Assembly (NCBI GenBank): GCA_026391235.1
Contig: JAPLDV010000532.1
Location: forward strand, 1-32,713
Direction: 5' to 3'
DNA length: 32,713 nucleotides
Source: Bacteroidia bacterium
Lineage (GTDB): Bacteria; Bacteroidota; Bacteroidia; Bacteroidales; UBA12481
In this document: one piece after another, positions 25,324 through 32,713 of the stretch
Position numbering within the stretch: the stretch's first letter is position 1
Layout: every line of letters starts with the position of its first letter
The notes under the pieces: generated by a model
Database searches by the model: none
What the model was told of the DNA's origin: nothing
The model's input: the letters and a program-made list of their open reading frames with translations, nothing else
Position numbers and translations under genes: made by a program

Positions 25324-25458
25324 ATGGAAAACAATTCGGAAGGTTTAAAGCGGGAAATCGGCGTCTGGGGGCTCAATGCCAATATGATCAACGGGATCGT
25401 CGGGGCCGCTTTCGGCAGGTATGCCGGGTTTCTCATTCCTTTATCACCATGGTCCTGA
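25324..25458 (+). pseudogene. Truncated 5' end of an APC-family amino acid permease
   Basis: The ATG at 25324 opens 44 codons. The first 28 (MENNSEGLKREIGVWGLNANM, then INGIVGA) match the N-terminus of amino acid-polyamine permeases, where KREIGLWGL-type residues precede the first broken helix. After IVGAAF the sequence loses the family pattern and runs into the end of the convergent T9SS gene, overlapping it by 26 bp. The remaining 400 or so residues of a permease are absent. It is a remnant left at a rearrangement junction near 25400. Confidence 0.6.
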
Positions 25459-26836
25459 ACGGTGGATGACCGTCTTCAGCAACTAAAATCAGGTAGGCCC
25501 CGGGCGACAGGCCGGAAATATCAACTGAAATCCCGGCATTGGGTATCGACCGGAGAAGCATACCCTGCATGGAAAAGATTTTTACCCCGGCGAGCTGTGA
25601 CAATCCGTAGAGGTTCAATATCCCGCGGGTTGGATTGGGGTATACTCTGATAGGATCAATCCCGGTTTGCTGATGCCCGGTTGAGGTTGAATGATAGAAA
25701 TAGTAATCCTTGCTGTCGAAAACATATGATTTGGTAAAAGCATCCCAGAAATACCAGATTTCGCGTGAAAGGTCGCCTTCGTTATCCAATGACCGGATAA
25801 CCCTTGATTTTCGTTTCTGTGCGAGAGGGCCCGGCCTTCTTATCAGCGGGCCGGTCATTGTCTCGAGCGCGAGCCGCCCGGCAGGATCATAAACCCATTC
25901 CGTGCGGAACTGCTCCGTCAATGTGCCCAAACCTTCGCTGATTACCGATAAAACCGGTTGTCCTGATGAGTTGTAAACTCTTTCCTCCTTCCTGGTTGCT
26001 GTCCAACGGTTACCATAACCCTTTACTGATTCTGCAGTGAGCGTGAGATGGCCCGATTGATCAAATTCCTTAATGATTCTATTTCGCTGATCCTCTTGCC
26101 ATTCATATTCTTGTCCGGCCAGGGTCCATCGGAAAAAGGCAAACTCGGTTTTTATTCCCAAAGAATCATAATACCATTCTGTTTTTCTCTGGTTGACCCA
26201 ATCTCGGGCTGTAGGGTCCCAGAGCTGACAAAGTTCCTGTGTTTTCCTTCCGGGTCCGTCAAAAGTGTACAGCATTTTTTCCAAAGGGAGCCAGTCAGTG
26301 AGTGGGAGACCCCGGTCATAGGTGATTTTAGAGATGATGCGTCCAGCGTCATCATACTCAAACTCGTACCCGAAACCTGGGGCCCACTTTTTTTCCACAG
26401 CATTCCATCCGCTGAAAATGATGGAGACATTGTTCCCGCTGTCATCATAATTGTTCTCGGTTTTGCCCCTAAGCACCCATCCCGGTTCCTGGTCCTGCCA
26501 GCCATATAAGAAAGCCAAAATCTGGTTGCCCCTCTCATCGTAGGCGTATTCATATCTCCCCGTGCAACCGAAGCACTCCTGACCAAAAAACGTCATCCCG
26601 TTCCATTGGTTCGTCAAAGTATCCCAGAAAAAGATTGAATGGGAAGTCATTTGGCCGGCGTCATTGTATTCATTCGCGATTTTGTGGGTATTCGCAGAAT
26701 CCCTGTCTGAAGTGTAGTAATAAGTCACGATGGAATCGATCAGTTTTTGCGCCACGAGGTTTCCGGTAATGAGGAATCCGCAAACAACAAAAAGGCTGTA
26801 CTTTATGATGGCCCGGGCGGGTAGCATGGTGATCAT
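25433..26836 (-). CDS. YD-repeat-like secreted protein with T9SS sorting domain
   Basis: This 467-residue protein has a signal peptide (IIKYSLFVVCGFLITGNLVAQ; the ATG at 26836 or one three codons later). About eight degenerate repeats follow, of the type Y-x-Y-D-x-x-G-x-x (EYAYDERGNQ, NNYDDSGNN, FEYDDAGRI, WYYDSLGIK, RVYNSSGQP, WVYDPAGRL), each linked by W-rich strands. These resemble a short RHS/YD beta-solenoid without a toxin module. The last 75 residues form a T9SS sorting domain (IDPIRVYPNPTRGILNLYGL, then SPGAYLILV). It should be secreted or surface-bound. The function is unknown; ligand binding is plausible. Its 3' end overlaps the permease remnant. Confidence 0.82.
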   Translation of the reverse strand: MITMLPARAIIKYSLFVVCGFLITGNLVAQKLIDSIVTYYYTSDRDSANTHKIANEYNDAGQMTSHSIFFWDTLTNQWNGMTFFGQECFGCTGRYEYAYDERGNQILAFLYGWQDQEPGWVLRGKTENNYDDSGNNVSIIFSGWNAVEKKWAPGFGYEFEYDDAGRIISKITYDRGLPLTDWLPLEKMLYTFDGPGRKTQELCQLWDPTARDWVNQRKTEWYYDSLGIKTEFAFFRWTLAGQEYEWQEDQRNRIIKEFDQSGHLTLTAESVKGYGNRWTATRKEERVYNSSGQPVLSVISEGLGTLTEQFRTEWVYDPAGRLALETMTGPLIRRPGPLAQKRKSRVIRSLDNEGDLSREIWYFWDAFTKSYVFDSKDYYFYHSTSTGHQQTGIDPIRVYPNPTRGILNLYGLSQLAGVKIFSMQGMLLRSIPNAGISVDISGLSPGAYLILVAEDGHPPFRTMVIKE

Positions 26837-26940
26837 TTTTTTACTGCAAACCCAAAGATAAAGAAATTATATACGTTTTGAAAATTTTAAATTCCCCTAC
26901 CGGAAATGGTATCTTAATCCGGAAAATCTGATGCCGGCAA

Positions 26941-27012
26941 AAGGGCCGGCTCTAAGGGGGGCAGAAGGGCCGGCTCTGAGGCCGGCAGAAGGGCCGGCTC
27001 TAAGGCCGGCCC
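26941..27012. repeat. Three 24-bp GGCCGGC hairpin units
   Basis: Units begin at 26941, 26965 and 26989, each AAGGGCCGGCTCT(A/G)AGG followed by a GCCGGC or variant. The third ends in GGCCCGTACG, the same exit as the elements at 27961 and 29747. They lie in the 242-bp gap downstream of the Cache lipoprotein gene. Confidence 0.9.
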
Positions 27013-27078
27013 GTACGATTGTTCTGTCTGGGATAATAAAGAAGGCGCGATTAAAGGTCCCCCTGTTAATCAGGTTAC

Positions 27079-27606
27079 CTATTCCAGATAAACCCCGGTC
27101 CCGATGTAATAATCCGTATCAGGAATCGGCTCCACATATCCCAGCTTTTTCTTTTCCTGGGTTTCTCCCGGTCTAACAAAGTAATACTCCAGATAACCGC
27201 CTCCCGATTTGGCCAGTTTGGTAAATTCGCGCGCCAGGTACAATCCGCGGGAATCGGTATAATCATTCAGGTTCTGTCCCTGCAGTTCCTTCTGGACGGC
27301 ATGCGCTATGTTCACCCCGTCAAAATCATACACAAAAAAATACCCGGAGCTGTCGGGATAGAACCGGATCGGATCAATGGCACGGCGGATATAAGCGATG
27401 CGGGTAGCCTCATCTTTCATTTCGGTCATGGCAGCTCCAATGGCAACCGCATAGGAATGGACATAAGCTACCGCAATCTGCTTGTTCCATTCCAGGGTGT
27501 TATCTTCCTCTTTGGAACATCCGGCACTGATTGTTAAAGTAATAATGAATGAAAACAAAAGGCTAGTATTCAGATATTTCCATATGCGATTGCTGCAGTG
27601 TTTCAT
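27079..27606 (-). CDS. Free-standing Cache-domain lipoprotein
   Basis: The 175-residue product has a hydrophobic signal and lipobox TISAGC (Cys30), then a single sCache-type ligand-binding domain filling the rest. The helix VAYVHSYAVAIGAAMTEM is followed by a Cache core: DSSGYFFVYDFDGVNIAHAVQKELQGQNL (about residues 85-113), DSRGLYLAREFTKLAKSGGGYLEYYFVRPG, KKKLGYVEPIPDTDYYIGTGVYLE. Cache domains usually sit on chemoreceptors or histidine kinases; here no transmembrane helix or output domain follows, so it may be a periplasmic ligand-binding partner for a separate signalling protein. The gene has no obvious operon partner and repeat DNA lies on both sides. Confidence 0.85.
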   Translation of the reverse strand: MKHCSNRIWKYLNTSLLFSFIITLTISAGCSKEEDNTLEWNKQIAVAYVHSYAVAIGAAMTEMKDEATRIAYIRRAIDPIRFYPDSSGYFFVYDFDGVNIAHAVQKELQGQNLNDYTDSRGLYLAREFTKLAKSGGGYLEYYFVRPGETQEKKKLGYVEPIPDTDYYIGTGVYLE

Positions 27607-27645
27607 ATCAGGTTTCTTTAATGAACTGTTCTTTTACAAACATAG

Positions 27646-27732
27646 ATGAATAAATGCGGCCTTTCATTAATTGCAATTGTTATTGTACCTGCGGGGATCA
27701 TTTTAATGTGTACAATACCACCACCGGATTGA
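27646..27732 (+). CDS. Possible 28-residue hydrophobic peptide (doubtful)
   Basis: The noncoding stretch 27607-28198 holds little that is gene-like in its first 300 bp. One ATG-initiated frame encodes a short hydrophobic peptide (MNKCGLSLIAIVIVPAGI and a further 10 residues ending PPPD). It could be a small membrane peptide or the signal sequence of a decayed gene. No ribosome site or homologue is recognised, so I hold this weakly. Confidence 0.15.
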   Translation: MNKCGLSLIAIVIVPAGIILMCTIPPPD

Positions 27733-27938
27733 ACTTTTGCCGGCCAGACGGCTGGCAGGAAACCATGAATGCAGGCACCGCCAAAATCATCAAAAAACGA
27801 AAAATCAACCAAACCAGGGGTTTCATAAGCGGTATTCAGATTGAAGGAGAATTAAGGAACAATAATTTAAGGATAGATTGATAATCGGGCAATTGTTGCA
27901 GGCGGAGCAAAAATGCGGAAAGAAAGGGCGGCGTTGAG

Positions 27939-28127
27939 ACCGGCTCTGAGGCCGGCAAAAGGGCCGGCTCTGAGGCCGGCCCGTACAGCAGGCTTCGTGA
28001 TCCGGAAACGGGCGGACACAAAGGTCCGCCTCTACGAACAGCACTGGCAGTGCCTGATAGCCGACTCACGGGTCGGCATGAAGTAATCCGGCGGGGCCTT
28101 CGAAGGGGAGGAGCCGCGGCTCCTCCC
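27939..28127. repeat. Cluster of different GC-rich hairpins
   Basis: Within about 190 bp there are several distinct hairpins: two GGCCGGC units (27939-27982), GGCGGAC/GTCCGCC (around 28011-28030), GCACTG/CAGTGC (around 28041), GCCGAC/GTCGGC (around 28061-28078) and a perfect 22-bp palindrome with arms GGGAGGAGCCG (28106-28127). Together they fill most of the gap upstream of 28199. No open frame of note. Confidence 0.8.
27956..28035. repeat. 80-bp repeat, copy 1 (left of the ASH-domain gene)
   Basis: This block contains a GGCCGGC hairpin, an AGCAGGCTTCGTGATCCGG spacer and a GGCGGAC hairpin, ending in CTAC (GTAG on the minus strand). It matches 29743-29822 in the same orientation with about three differences by eye. 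Confidence 0.92.
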
Positions 28128-28198
28128 GGGGGCTCCTTCAGGTGGCTTCTCCCGCTTTAAAATGGTACGGATTCTGATGAAACAAATGCCAGAAAGAA

Positions 28199-29674
28199 TT
28201 AATTGATCACTACCTTCCTGATTTTCACCTCTTTACTACTGTTTGCTTTTATATAATAAACACCCCTGGCAAACCGGCTGGCATCGATTTGATCGTTGAA
28301 GCTGTAAACGATTTTTATTGCTTTCCTGTAAACAACCTGACCCGAGCCATTAACCAGTTCGAGAGCCAGATCTGTTGGTGAATCCGTATTGAACGCCACA
28401 GTAAACTGATCATGGGCCGGATTCGGATAAACATTCAGGATACTCATCAGGGCACCGTTTTCTACGGCTGAATTGTCCTCCCAGCTCAGATTGAGCAGAA
28501 AATCAACGGTTTGCGGCGGCGCCCAGTTGGAAATGATGACATAGTAATTGCCGGCTGCGACTTTTCTCTGGAACTGTCCGCCTTGCGGACCGCTGGCGAA
28601 GGCCTTGCAATGATATTTTGCGAGCTCCACATTCGGACATGCGTCAAGTACATGGATCGATGCATAAGCACCAATAATGTTACCGGTCAGATAACCGTCC
28701 TGAGCCAGTGCAATGGTGTAAACTATATCGTTGCCATCCATGTATTTGTTAAACGGGGAGCAGGGCGAATAGGTGTAGTCATCATTTAAGCCACGGGTAT
28801 TCCCAAACATGTTAACAACCGGCAAGGTCAGCGGGATGGCATTTTCACAAACATCGCCGTCGACCGGATAGGTCACATTGATATTGAACCAGAACCCGTT
28901 GGTTGCGTAAGGGGACTGGCGGTAGACCAGAGGCCAGAAAATATAGATGGTCTGACCCGCATTCATGACCAATTGTACCGGAGGTTCAGCTTCGCGGTCG
29001 AACGGGCAGTTGCCAATCCATTCATCAACATGGAAAATGAAGCGACCGCCGCAACCGTCATAAACAAAAAAGTAAAGCCTCCGCGATGGATCTGTACCCG
29101 AATTCACCTGGTTTTGGTGACAACTTGTAACCTCAACACTGGAAAACTTGTCGGCCGTATATTTGTACCAAATGTCGAGCCGGGGTGCCCGGTTTTCCCC
29201 TTTTTTGGCAACTTCGGCCATATAGCAGCTCACCCCTTCCCCAGTCAGCGGAATTTCATAGATTTCATCGCTGTACATCCCATAGGTAATGATAACCTTG
29301 CCGGTTTGAACACCGATATCTGCAGGTTTGAAATCGACCGAGAATTTCAGGGATTTTCCGCTGTTGCCCCAGGGAAATGCAGAGCCGGTGTCAGCAATCA
29401 CCTCAAACGGATATTCAGTAGTATCGTTCAGCGTAAAACTGCTTCCCGTAATTTCCAGCTTCTTGATTTTCAAAACGGAATTGCCGGAATTTTTAATGGT
29501 AAAATTGATCGTTGCGATTGCTCCAACCTCTACACCGTTAAATTCACCACTCTTCGGGGTAACCGAAAGGATCGGATTCATGATGCGTTGTTCAATTACC
29601 GAACTGGCCGGTGCTTGAACCACGGCATAGCCGAGCAGAATTAACAAGCCAGGCAAGGCGTATGTTTTCTTCAT
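28199..29674 (-). CDS. Secreted ASH-like (choice-of-anchor D) protein with T9SS sorting domain
   Basis: The 491-residue protein has an N-terminal hydrophobic signal (KKTYALPGLLILLGYAVVQA). Residues 32-145 form an ASH/choice-of-anchor-D immunoglobulin-like domain (SVTPKSGEFNGVEVGAIATINFTIKNSG, KFSVDFKPADIGVQTGKVIITY, IPLTGEG). A middle region with paired cysteines (CYMAEV, CHQNQ, CGGRF, CPFDRE, CENA, YSPCSPF) suggests disulfide-stabilised beta domains. The C-terminus is a T9SS sorting domain from ILNVYPNPAHDQFTVAF to the end. It is expected at the cell surface or outside; binding function is likely but unproven. The gene is bracketed by 80-bp direct repeats. Confidence 0.85.
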   Translation of the reverse strand: MKKTYALPGLLILLGYAVVQAPASSVIEQRIMNPILSVTPKSGEFNGVEVGAIATINFTIKNSGNSVLKIKKLEITGSSFTLNDTTEYPFEVIADTGSAFPWGNSGKSLKFSVDFKPADIGVQTGKVIITYGMYSDEIYEIPLTGEGVSCYMAEVAKKGENRAPRLDIWYKYTADKFSSVEVTSCHQNQVNSGTDPSRRLYFFVYDGCGGRFIFHVDEWIGNCPFDREAEPPVQLVMNAGQTIYIFWPLVYRQSPYATNGFWFNINVTYPVDGDVCENAIPLTLPVVNMFGNTRGLNDDYTYSPCSPFNKYMDGNDIVYTIALAQDGYLTGNIIGAYASIHVLDACPNVELAKYHCKAFASGPQGGQFQRKVAAGNYYVIISNWAPPQTVDFLLNLSWEDNSAVENGALMSILNVYPNPAHDQFTVAFNTDSPTDLALELVNGSGQVVYRKAIKIVYSFNDQIDASRFARGVYYIKANSSKEVKIRKVVIN

Positions 29675-29742
29675 GGCATGTTGGTATGTTTGGTCAGAGA
29701 CACAAAGATAATAAATTCAGACTAAAAAGAATTTCAGATTTT

Positions 29743-29822
29743 CAAAAGGGCCGGCTCTGAGGCCGGCCCGTACAGCAGGCTTCGTGATCCGGAAACGGGC
29801 GGACGCAAAGGTCCGCTCCTAC
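29743..29822. repeat. 80-bp repeat, copy 2 (right of the ASH-domain gene)
   Basis: Same orientation and content as 27956-28035: a GGCCGGC hairpin, spacer, then a GCGGAC hairpin with a minus-strand GTAG foot at its end. It lies in the gap between the divergent ASH-domain and transporter genes. Confidence 0.92.
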
Positions 29823-29867
29823 TAACGGCTCAATAAGTGTTTTTTTATCACCGTGTTTCAATTTTTC

Positions 29868-29875
29868 TAAATTTG
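29868..29875 (+). promoter_or_regulatory. Bacteroidota-type -7 box before the transporter operon
   Basis: TAAATTTG fits TAnnTTTG exactly. It lies 72 bp before the preferred ATG at 29948, after the repeat element and within AT-rich DNA. A T-rich stretch at 29840-29847 could serve as a weak -33 region. Confidence 0.45.
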
Positions 29876-29947
29876 ACTAACGATTAAATCATTTTGGCGG
29901 GAAATATGTTTATTCTTTATCCGAAAGATATAATCCGGACAAAAACG

Positions 29948-31339
29948 ATGAAAAACGGTGGAAAAACAATCAGGGACCTTGCCCGGTACCGTTGGTCGAT
30001 GATGATCATAGTGAGCCTGCTCATGGCTGCCAACTACTACTTTTATGATGCATTGTCCCCTCTGAAATCGATCCTGCAGGAACACCTGAATTTCAGTTCC
30101 CATGATTTCGGCATCGTTGCCGGAGTCTATGCCTTCCCCAATACCTTCCTGTTGATGGCCATCCTTGGCGGCATCATACTCGACAAACTGGGTATCAGGC
30201 CAACCGGTTTGCTCTTTGCCGTCTTTATGCTCATCGGGGCATTCCTGACTGCTTACGGGGCTTCGGATTTTTATCGCGGCGGCGGTCCCGGTTATCACCT
30301 GATGGGTTCTTTCTGGCAATCCTACTCACCCGAATTGAAAATGATGTCGCTGGGGATGCTCCTCTTCGGCCTGGGAGCAGAAACCAGTATTGTAGTCACC
30401 AGCAAGATCCTCGTCAAATGGTTCAGGGGATATGAAATCGCCATCGCATTCGCACTGAACCTGGGCATCGCCAGGCTGGGAACCGCACTGGCCTTCAACT
30501 TTTCGCCCAGGCTCATCCTTCCCGGACAATGGAACTTTGCTATCTGGTTTGCGGTCATGTTGCTCCTGATCGGATTCCTGACGTTCCTGATTTACCTCAT
30601 GTTCGATATCAAAATTGACAGGCAGGTAAAGTCGGCCGGCTCACTGCTCAACAAGGATGAGGAATTCCATATTGCCGACCTGGCAAAGCTTTTCACCAAC
30701 CGCTCGTTCTTGTTCATCGCCTTTATGTGCGTCACCTTTTATGCAGCCGTATTCCCATTCCTGAAATATGCACCCGATTTCTTTTACCACAAATTCGGGA
30801 TTTCCAGGATCGCCAGCGGCGATGTAGCTTCCCTGCTGCCTTACGGAACGGTCATTTTTACCCCGATATTCGGCTGGTTCGTGGACAAGAAAGGCAAAAC
30901 CGCTTCACTAATGATCTGGGGCTCCCTTTTACTGATCCTGGTTCACCTGGCATTCAGCCTGACCTCGATTAACCCATACGTGCTGATGGTTGTCCTCGGG
31001 ATTGCCTTCTCCCTCGTACCTGCCGCCATGTGGCCTGCGGTGTCAAAAATTGTACCCGACCATTTTATCGGAACAGCATACGGAACCATGTTCTCGCTGC
31101 AAAACCTCGGCCTTTTCGCCATACCGATTCTTGCGGGTCACCTTCTCGACATCACCAACCCCGGCATCACACCCGACATGATCGAGCACGGGGCCAAACT
31201 CAATTATACGCCCACCATGCTCCTGTTCGCGGGGTTGAGTATGCTCGGATTCCTTTTTGCCTTGTTGCTGAAATGGGATGACAAAACCTCCGGCTATGGC
31301 CTTGAACTGCCATCTAACCCTGTTGCCGAAAAACCATAA
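29948..31339 (+). CDS. MFS transporter resembling MFSD1
   Basis: The product of about 463 residues has twelve predicted helices in two halves joined by a cytoplasmic loop near residues 225-250. The first helix region SLLMAANYYFYDALSPLKSILQEHL and the second AGVYAFPNTFLLMAILGGIILDKLGIRPTG have the shape of the MFSD1 group, whose animal member exports dipeptides from lysosomes. The open frame reaches back to 29894, but MKNGGKTIRDLARYRW at 29948 gives a typical short cytoplasmic N-terminus. An ATG at 29906 is also possible. It is followed after 12 bp by a C39-like peptidase lipoprotein, so uptake of peptides released by that enzyme is an attractive inference. Substrate is otherwise unknown. Confidence 0.8.
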   Translation: MKNGGKTIRDLARYRWSMMIIVSLLMAANYYFYDALSPLKSILQEHLNFSSHDFGIVAGVYAFPNTFLLMAILGGIILDKLGIRPTGLLFAVFMLIGAFLTAYGASDFYRGGGPGYHLMGSFWQSYSPELKMMSLGMLLFGLGAETSIVVTSKILVKWFRGYEIAIAFALNLGIARLGTALAFNFSPRLILPGQWNFAIWFAVMLLLIGFLTFLIYLMFDIKIDRQVKSAGSLLNKDEEFHIADLAKLFTNRSFLFIAFMCVTFYAAVFPFLKYAPDFFYHKFGISRIASGDVASLLPYGTVIFTPIFGWFVDKKGKTASLMIWGSLLLILVHLAFSLTSINPYVLMVVLGIAFSLVPAAMWPAVSKIVPDHFIGTAYGTMFSLQNLGLFAIPILAGHLLDITNPGITPDMIEHGAKLNYTPTMLLFAGLSMLGFLFALLLKWDDKTSGYGLELPSNPVAEKP

Positions 31340-31351
31340 TCACTTGAAAAC

Positions 31352-32026
31352 ATGAAAAATCTGACTGTCATGATCCTCCAGTTATCACTCTTCCTGGCGA
31401 TCGGTTGTTCGCGCAACGGTGATAACATAAAGGTTGAAAAGATCTATATCATGGAGAAGGACGGCAGGAATATCCCGATGATTGAAAAGAGGGACATCTT
31501 CAAAATCCTCGACCTGCCCAAAACCCGCCAGGTAGAAACCTGGACCTGCGGGGCCAATGCCGTCCAGAAAGTTTGCCAGTATTATGGGGAGGATTATCGG
31601 GAAATGGATCTGGTAAAACTACTCAAGGCAACACCCGAAACCGGGACCGAACTGCAGCCGATCAAGGATTTTTTGGTTAAGTGCGGTTTTAAGATCGATG
31701 TTAAAGAAGGGATGACCATCGCTGAACTGAAGGCTTACATCGATAAAGACATCCCGGTTATCCTGATGATTCAGGCCTGGGCAAAGGACACGGCCCAGCT
31801 TCGGGGCTGGGAAAACGGCCATTTTTCAGTATGCATCGGATACACTCAGCATGAATTTCTGTTTGCCGACCCGTCGCTTTATGATATCGGGTATATCCCC
31901 TTTGACAAGCTGGAAGCCAGGTGGCATGATTTTGATGTCGGGGATAAAAAGTATTATCAATTGGGTATTGCTGTGTATGGTAAAAAACCGAAATTCGACC
32001 TGGAAAAAATTGAGGAGATAAAATAG
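31352..32026 (+). CDS. C39-like (papain-fold) cysteine peptidase lipoprotein
   Basis: The 224-residue product has a short signal with lipobox FLAIGC (Cys19), placing it in the periplasm or outer membrane. The peptidase domain shows the C39 layout: oxyanion Gln60 six residues before nucleophile Cys66 (VETWTCGANAVQ), His157 in NGHFSVCIGY and Asp173 in FADPS. There is no ABC transporter fusion, so it matches the stand-alone Peptidase_C39_2 group. These cleave peptides or amide bonds; a substrate cannot be assigned. Its 12-bp distance from the MFS gene points to one transcript and a joint role. Confidence 0.85.
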   Translation: MKNLTVMILQLSLFLAIGCSRNGDNIKVEKIYIMEKDGRNIPMIEKRDIFKILDLPKTRQVETWTCGANAVQKVCQYYGEDYREMDLVKLLKATPETGTELQPIKDFLVKCGFKIDVKEGMTIAELKAYIDKDIPVILMIQAWAKDTAQLRGWENGHFSVCIGYTQHEFLFADPSLYDIGYIPFDKLEARWHDFDVGDKKYYQLGIAVYGKKPKFDLEKIEEIK

Positions 32027-32262
32027 GCATCTGAATAATGGTTTTCACCTGAATTCTCCTCAAATATGCCGTTTTAACCTTTTACTGGCCTGGTTCCCGG
32101 CACCGGTCGGAATGGCCCTGAAAATCATGAAATTTCGACTCAATTACGGGCACACCATTCGCAGATAACAGTTAATCAGTTTTTTAATTGCAATACGTCG
32201 GGGCTTTTATTACCTTCATCACAAAATGACGTTAAATGCTGGCTTAACCATCGACCACTTAA

Positions 32263-32713
32263 ATGGACCTGAAATTCAGAAGTATCGGCCTATACCTGAT
32301 ACTGATGTCATGCACGGGGTTACAGGCTCAACAGGTTTTGATCAAAGGGCGGATTATCGATAAACAAAACCTCGAACCTGTCATTGCGGCTACCATATCC
32401 GCCGGGGAACTGCAACGGACGATCAGTGATGCGGAAGGACGGTTTGCACTGGCTGTTAAAAAATTGCCGGTCACACTCTTGGTTTCCCACGTCTCCTATG
32501 GTATCCTGATCGTTACGGTAGCCAAACAAACCGGTGAGGTTATCATCCGCCTGGAACCTCAGGTGAACCGGATACCCGAAGTCCGTGTAACGGCCATTGG
32601 CAATAAGAACCAGGTACGGATCCTCAACAAAAAAGCCAGGTACACCATAATCGATTATCAATTCGAGGGCCCGTACATGTGGTTCATCGGGTGTATGGAT
32701 AATTCCCCGGGAG
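32263..32713 (+). CDS. CarboxypepD_reg-like secreted protein, 5' part only
   Basis: The frame opens at ATG 32263 and runs past the window end. The start encodes a signal peptide (LKFRSIGLYLILMSCTGLQA, cleaved before QQ), followed by a CarboxypepD_reg-like domain: VLIKGRIIDKQNLEPVIAATI, SDAEGRFALAV, VTLLVSHVSYG, about residues 27-105. After it, VRVTAIGNKNQVRILNKKARYTIIDY and GPYMWFIG do not look like a TonB plug. A Bacteroidota surface protein with another C-terminal domain is therefore more likely than a receptor. The preceding gap 32027-32262 shows no feature I can name. Confidence 0.75.
   Translation, partial: MDLKFRSIGLYLILMSCTGLQAQQVLIKGRIIDKQNLEPVIAATISAGELQRTISDAEGRFALAVKKLPVTLLVSHVSYGILIVTVAKQTGEVIIRLEPQVNRIPEVRVTAIGNKNQVRILNKKARYTIIDYQFEGPYMWFIGCMDNSPG

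Noticed and set aside
25254..25436. Minus-strand 60-codon frame beside the TonB receptor end
   Set aside because: It is antisense to the receptor's last strand and to the permease remnant, with no features of its own.
28973..29644. Open frame of 223 codons on the plus strand
   Set aside because: Antisense to the ASH-domain T9SS gene, whose signal peptide, domain and sorting domain are all clear.
29867..30319. Open frame of 150 codons on the minus strand
   Set aside because: It lies opposite the MFS gene, has no recognisable protein pattern and starts in the transporter's helices.

Overview
This window looks like a chromosomal segment of a member of the Bacteroidota, probably class Bacteroidia. 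Five gene products end in a type IX secretion (T9SS) C-terminal sorting domain, and there is a TonB-dependent receptor with a CarboxypepD_reg-like N-terminus. A DUF2723 membrane protein sits beside purD and a DUF6427-type protein, and one regulator couples membrane helices to an AraC helix-turn-helix. Two promoter-like boxes match the Bacteroidota -7 consensus TAnnTTTG, and strong Shine-Dalgarno sites are rare. I cannot name a genus from sequence alone. I saw no phage genes, transposase, CRISPR array, tRNA or rRNA.

Layout. 1-3.3 kb: a six-bladed beta-propeller lipoprotein, a large composite palindrome, a PLP-dependent D-cysteine desulfhydrase/ACC deaminase homologue and a DNPH1/Rcl-type deoxynucleotide N-hydrolase (all minus strand). 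3.3-8.4 kb: a GT39-like glycosyltransferase (+), then an AraC-type membrane regulator, a secreted beta-helix protein and a divergent thymidylate-synthase homologue (all minus). 8.5-12.5 kb: two tandem paralogous secreted T9SS proteins. 12.8-16.6 kb: a three-gene acyl-CoA (probably propionyl-CoA) carboxylase operon of biotin carboxylase, biotin carrier and carboxyltransferase, followed by a decayed T9SS-cargo fragment. 16.8-22.8 kb (minus): a cluster transcribed as DUF2723 protein (frameshifted) > NodB-type deacetylase > purD > DUF6427-like protein. 23.0-25.3 kb: a TonB-dependent receptor interrupted by an in-frame TGA. 25.3-29.7 kb: a truncated amino-acid permease start, a YD-repeat-like T9SS protein, a Cache lipoprotein and an ASH-domain T9SS protein, separated by dense hairpin repeats. 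29.9-32.7 kb (+): an MFSD1-like transporter paired with a C39-like cysteine peptidase lipoprotein, then the start of a CarboxypepD_reg protein that runs off the window.

The most unusual aspect is the repeat content. Short words of 7, 8, 9 or 10 bp are arrayed in tandem, often with an inverted partner array nearby. The same heptamer vocabulary found in a noncoding array at 12.5-12.8 kb also occurs inside the conserved purD reading frame. A second heptamer-periodic stretch lies inside the DUF2723 gene, which also carries an in-frame 51-bp palindromic repeat. An 8/9-bp array supplies the stop codon of the biotin carboxylase gene. A separate family of GC-rich hairpins, several with a GTAG head as in REP elements moved by RAYT transposases, surrounds genes at 14.4, 27-28 and 29.7 kb. 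Four genes or gene fragments are broken, so the region appears to be undergoing repeat-associated remodelling, although sequencing error cannot be excluded for the frameshift and the nonsense codon.
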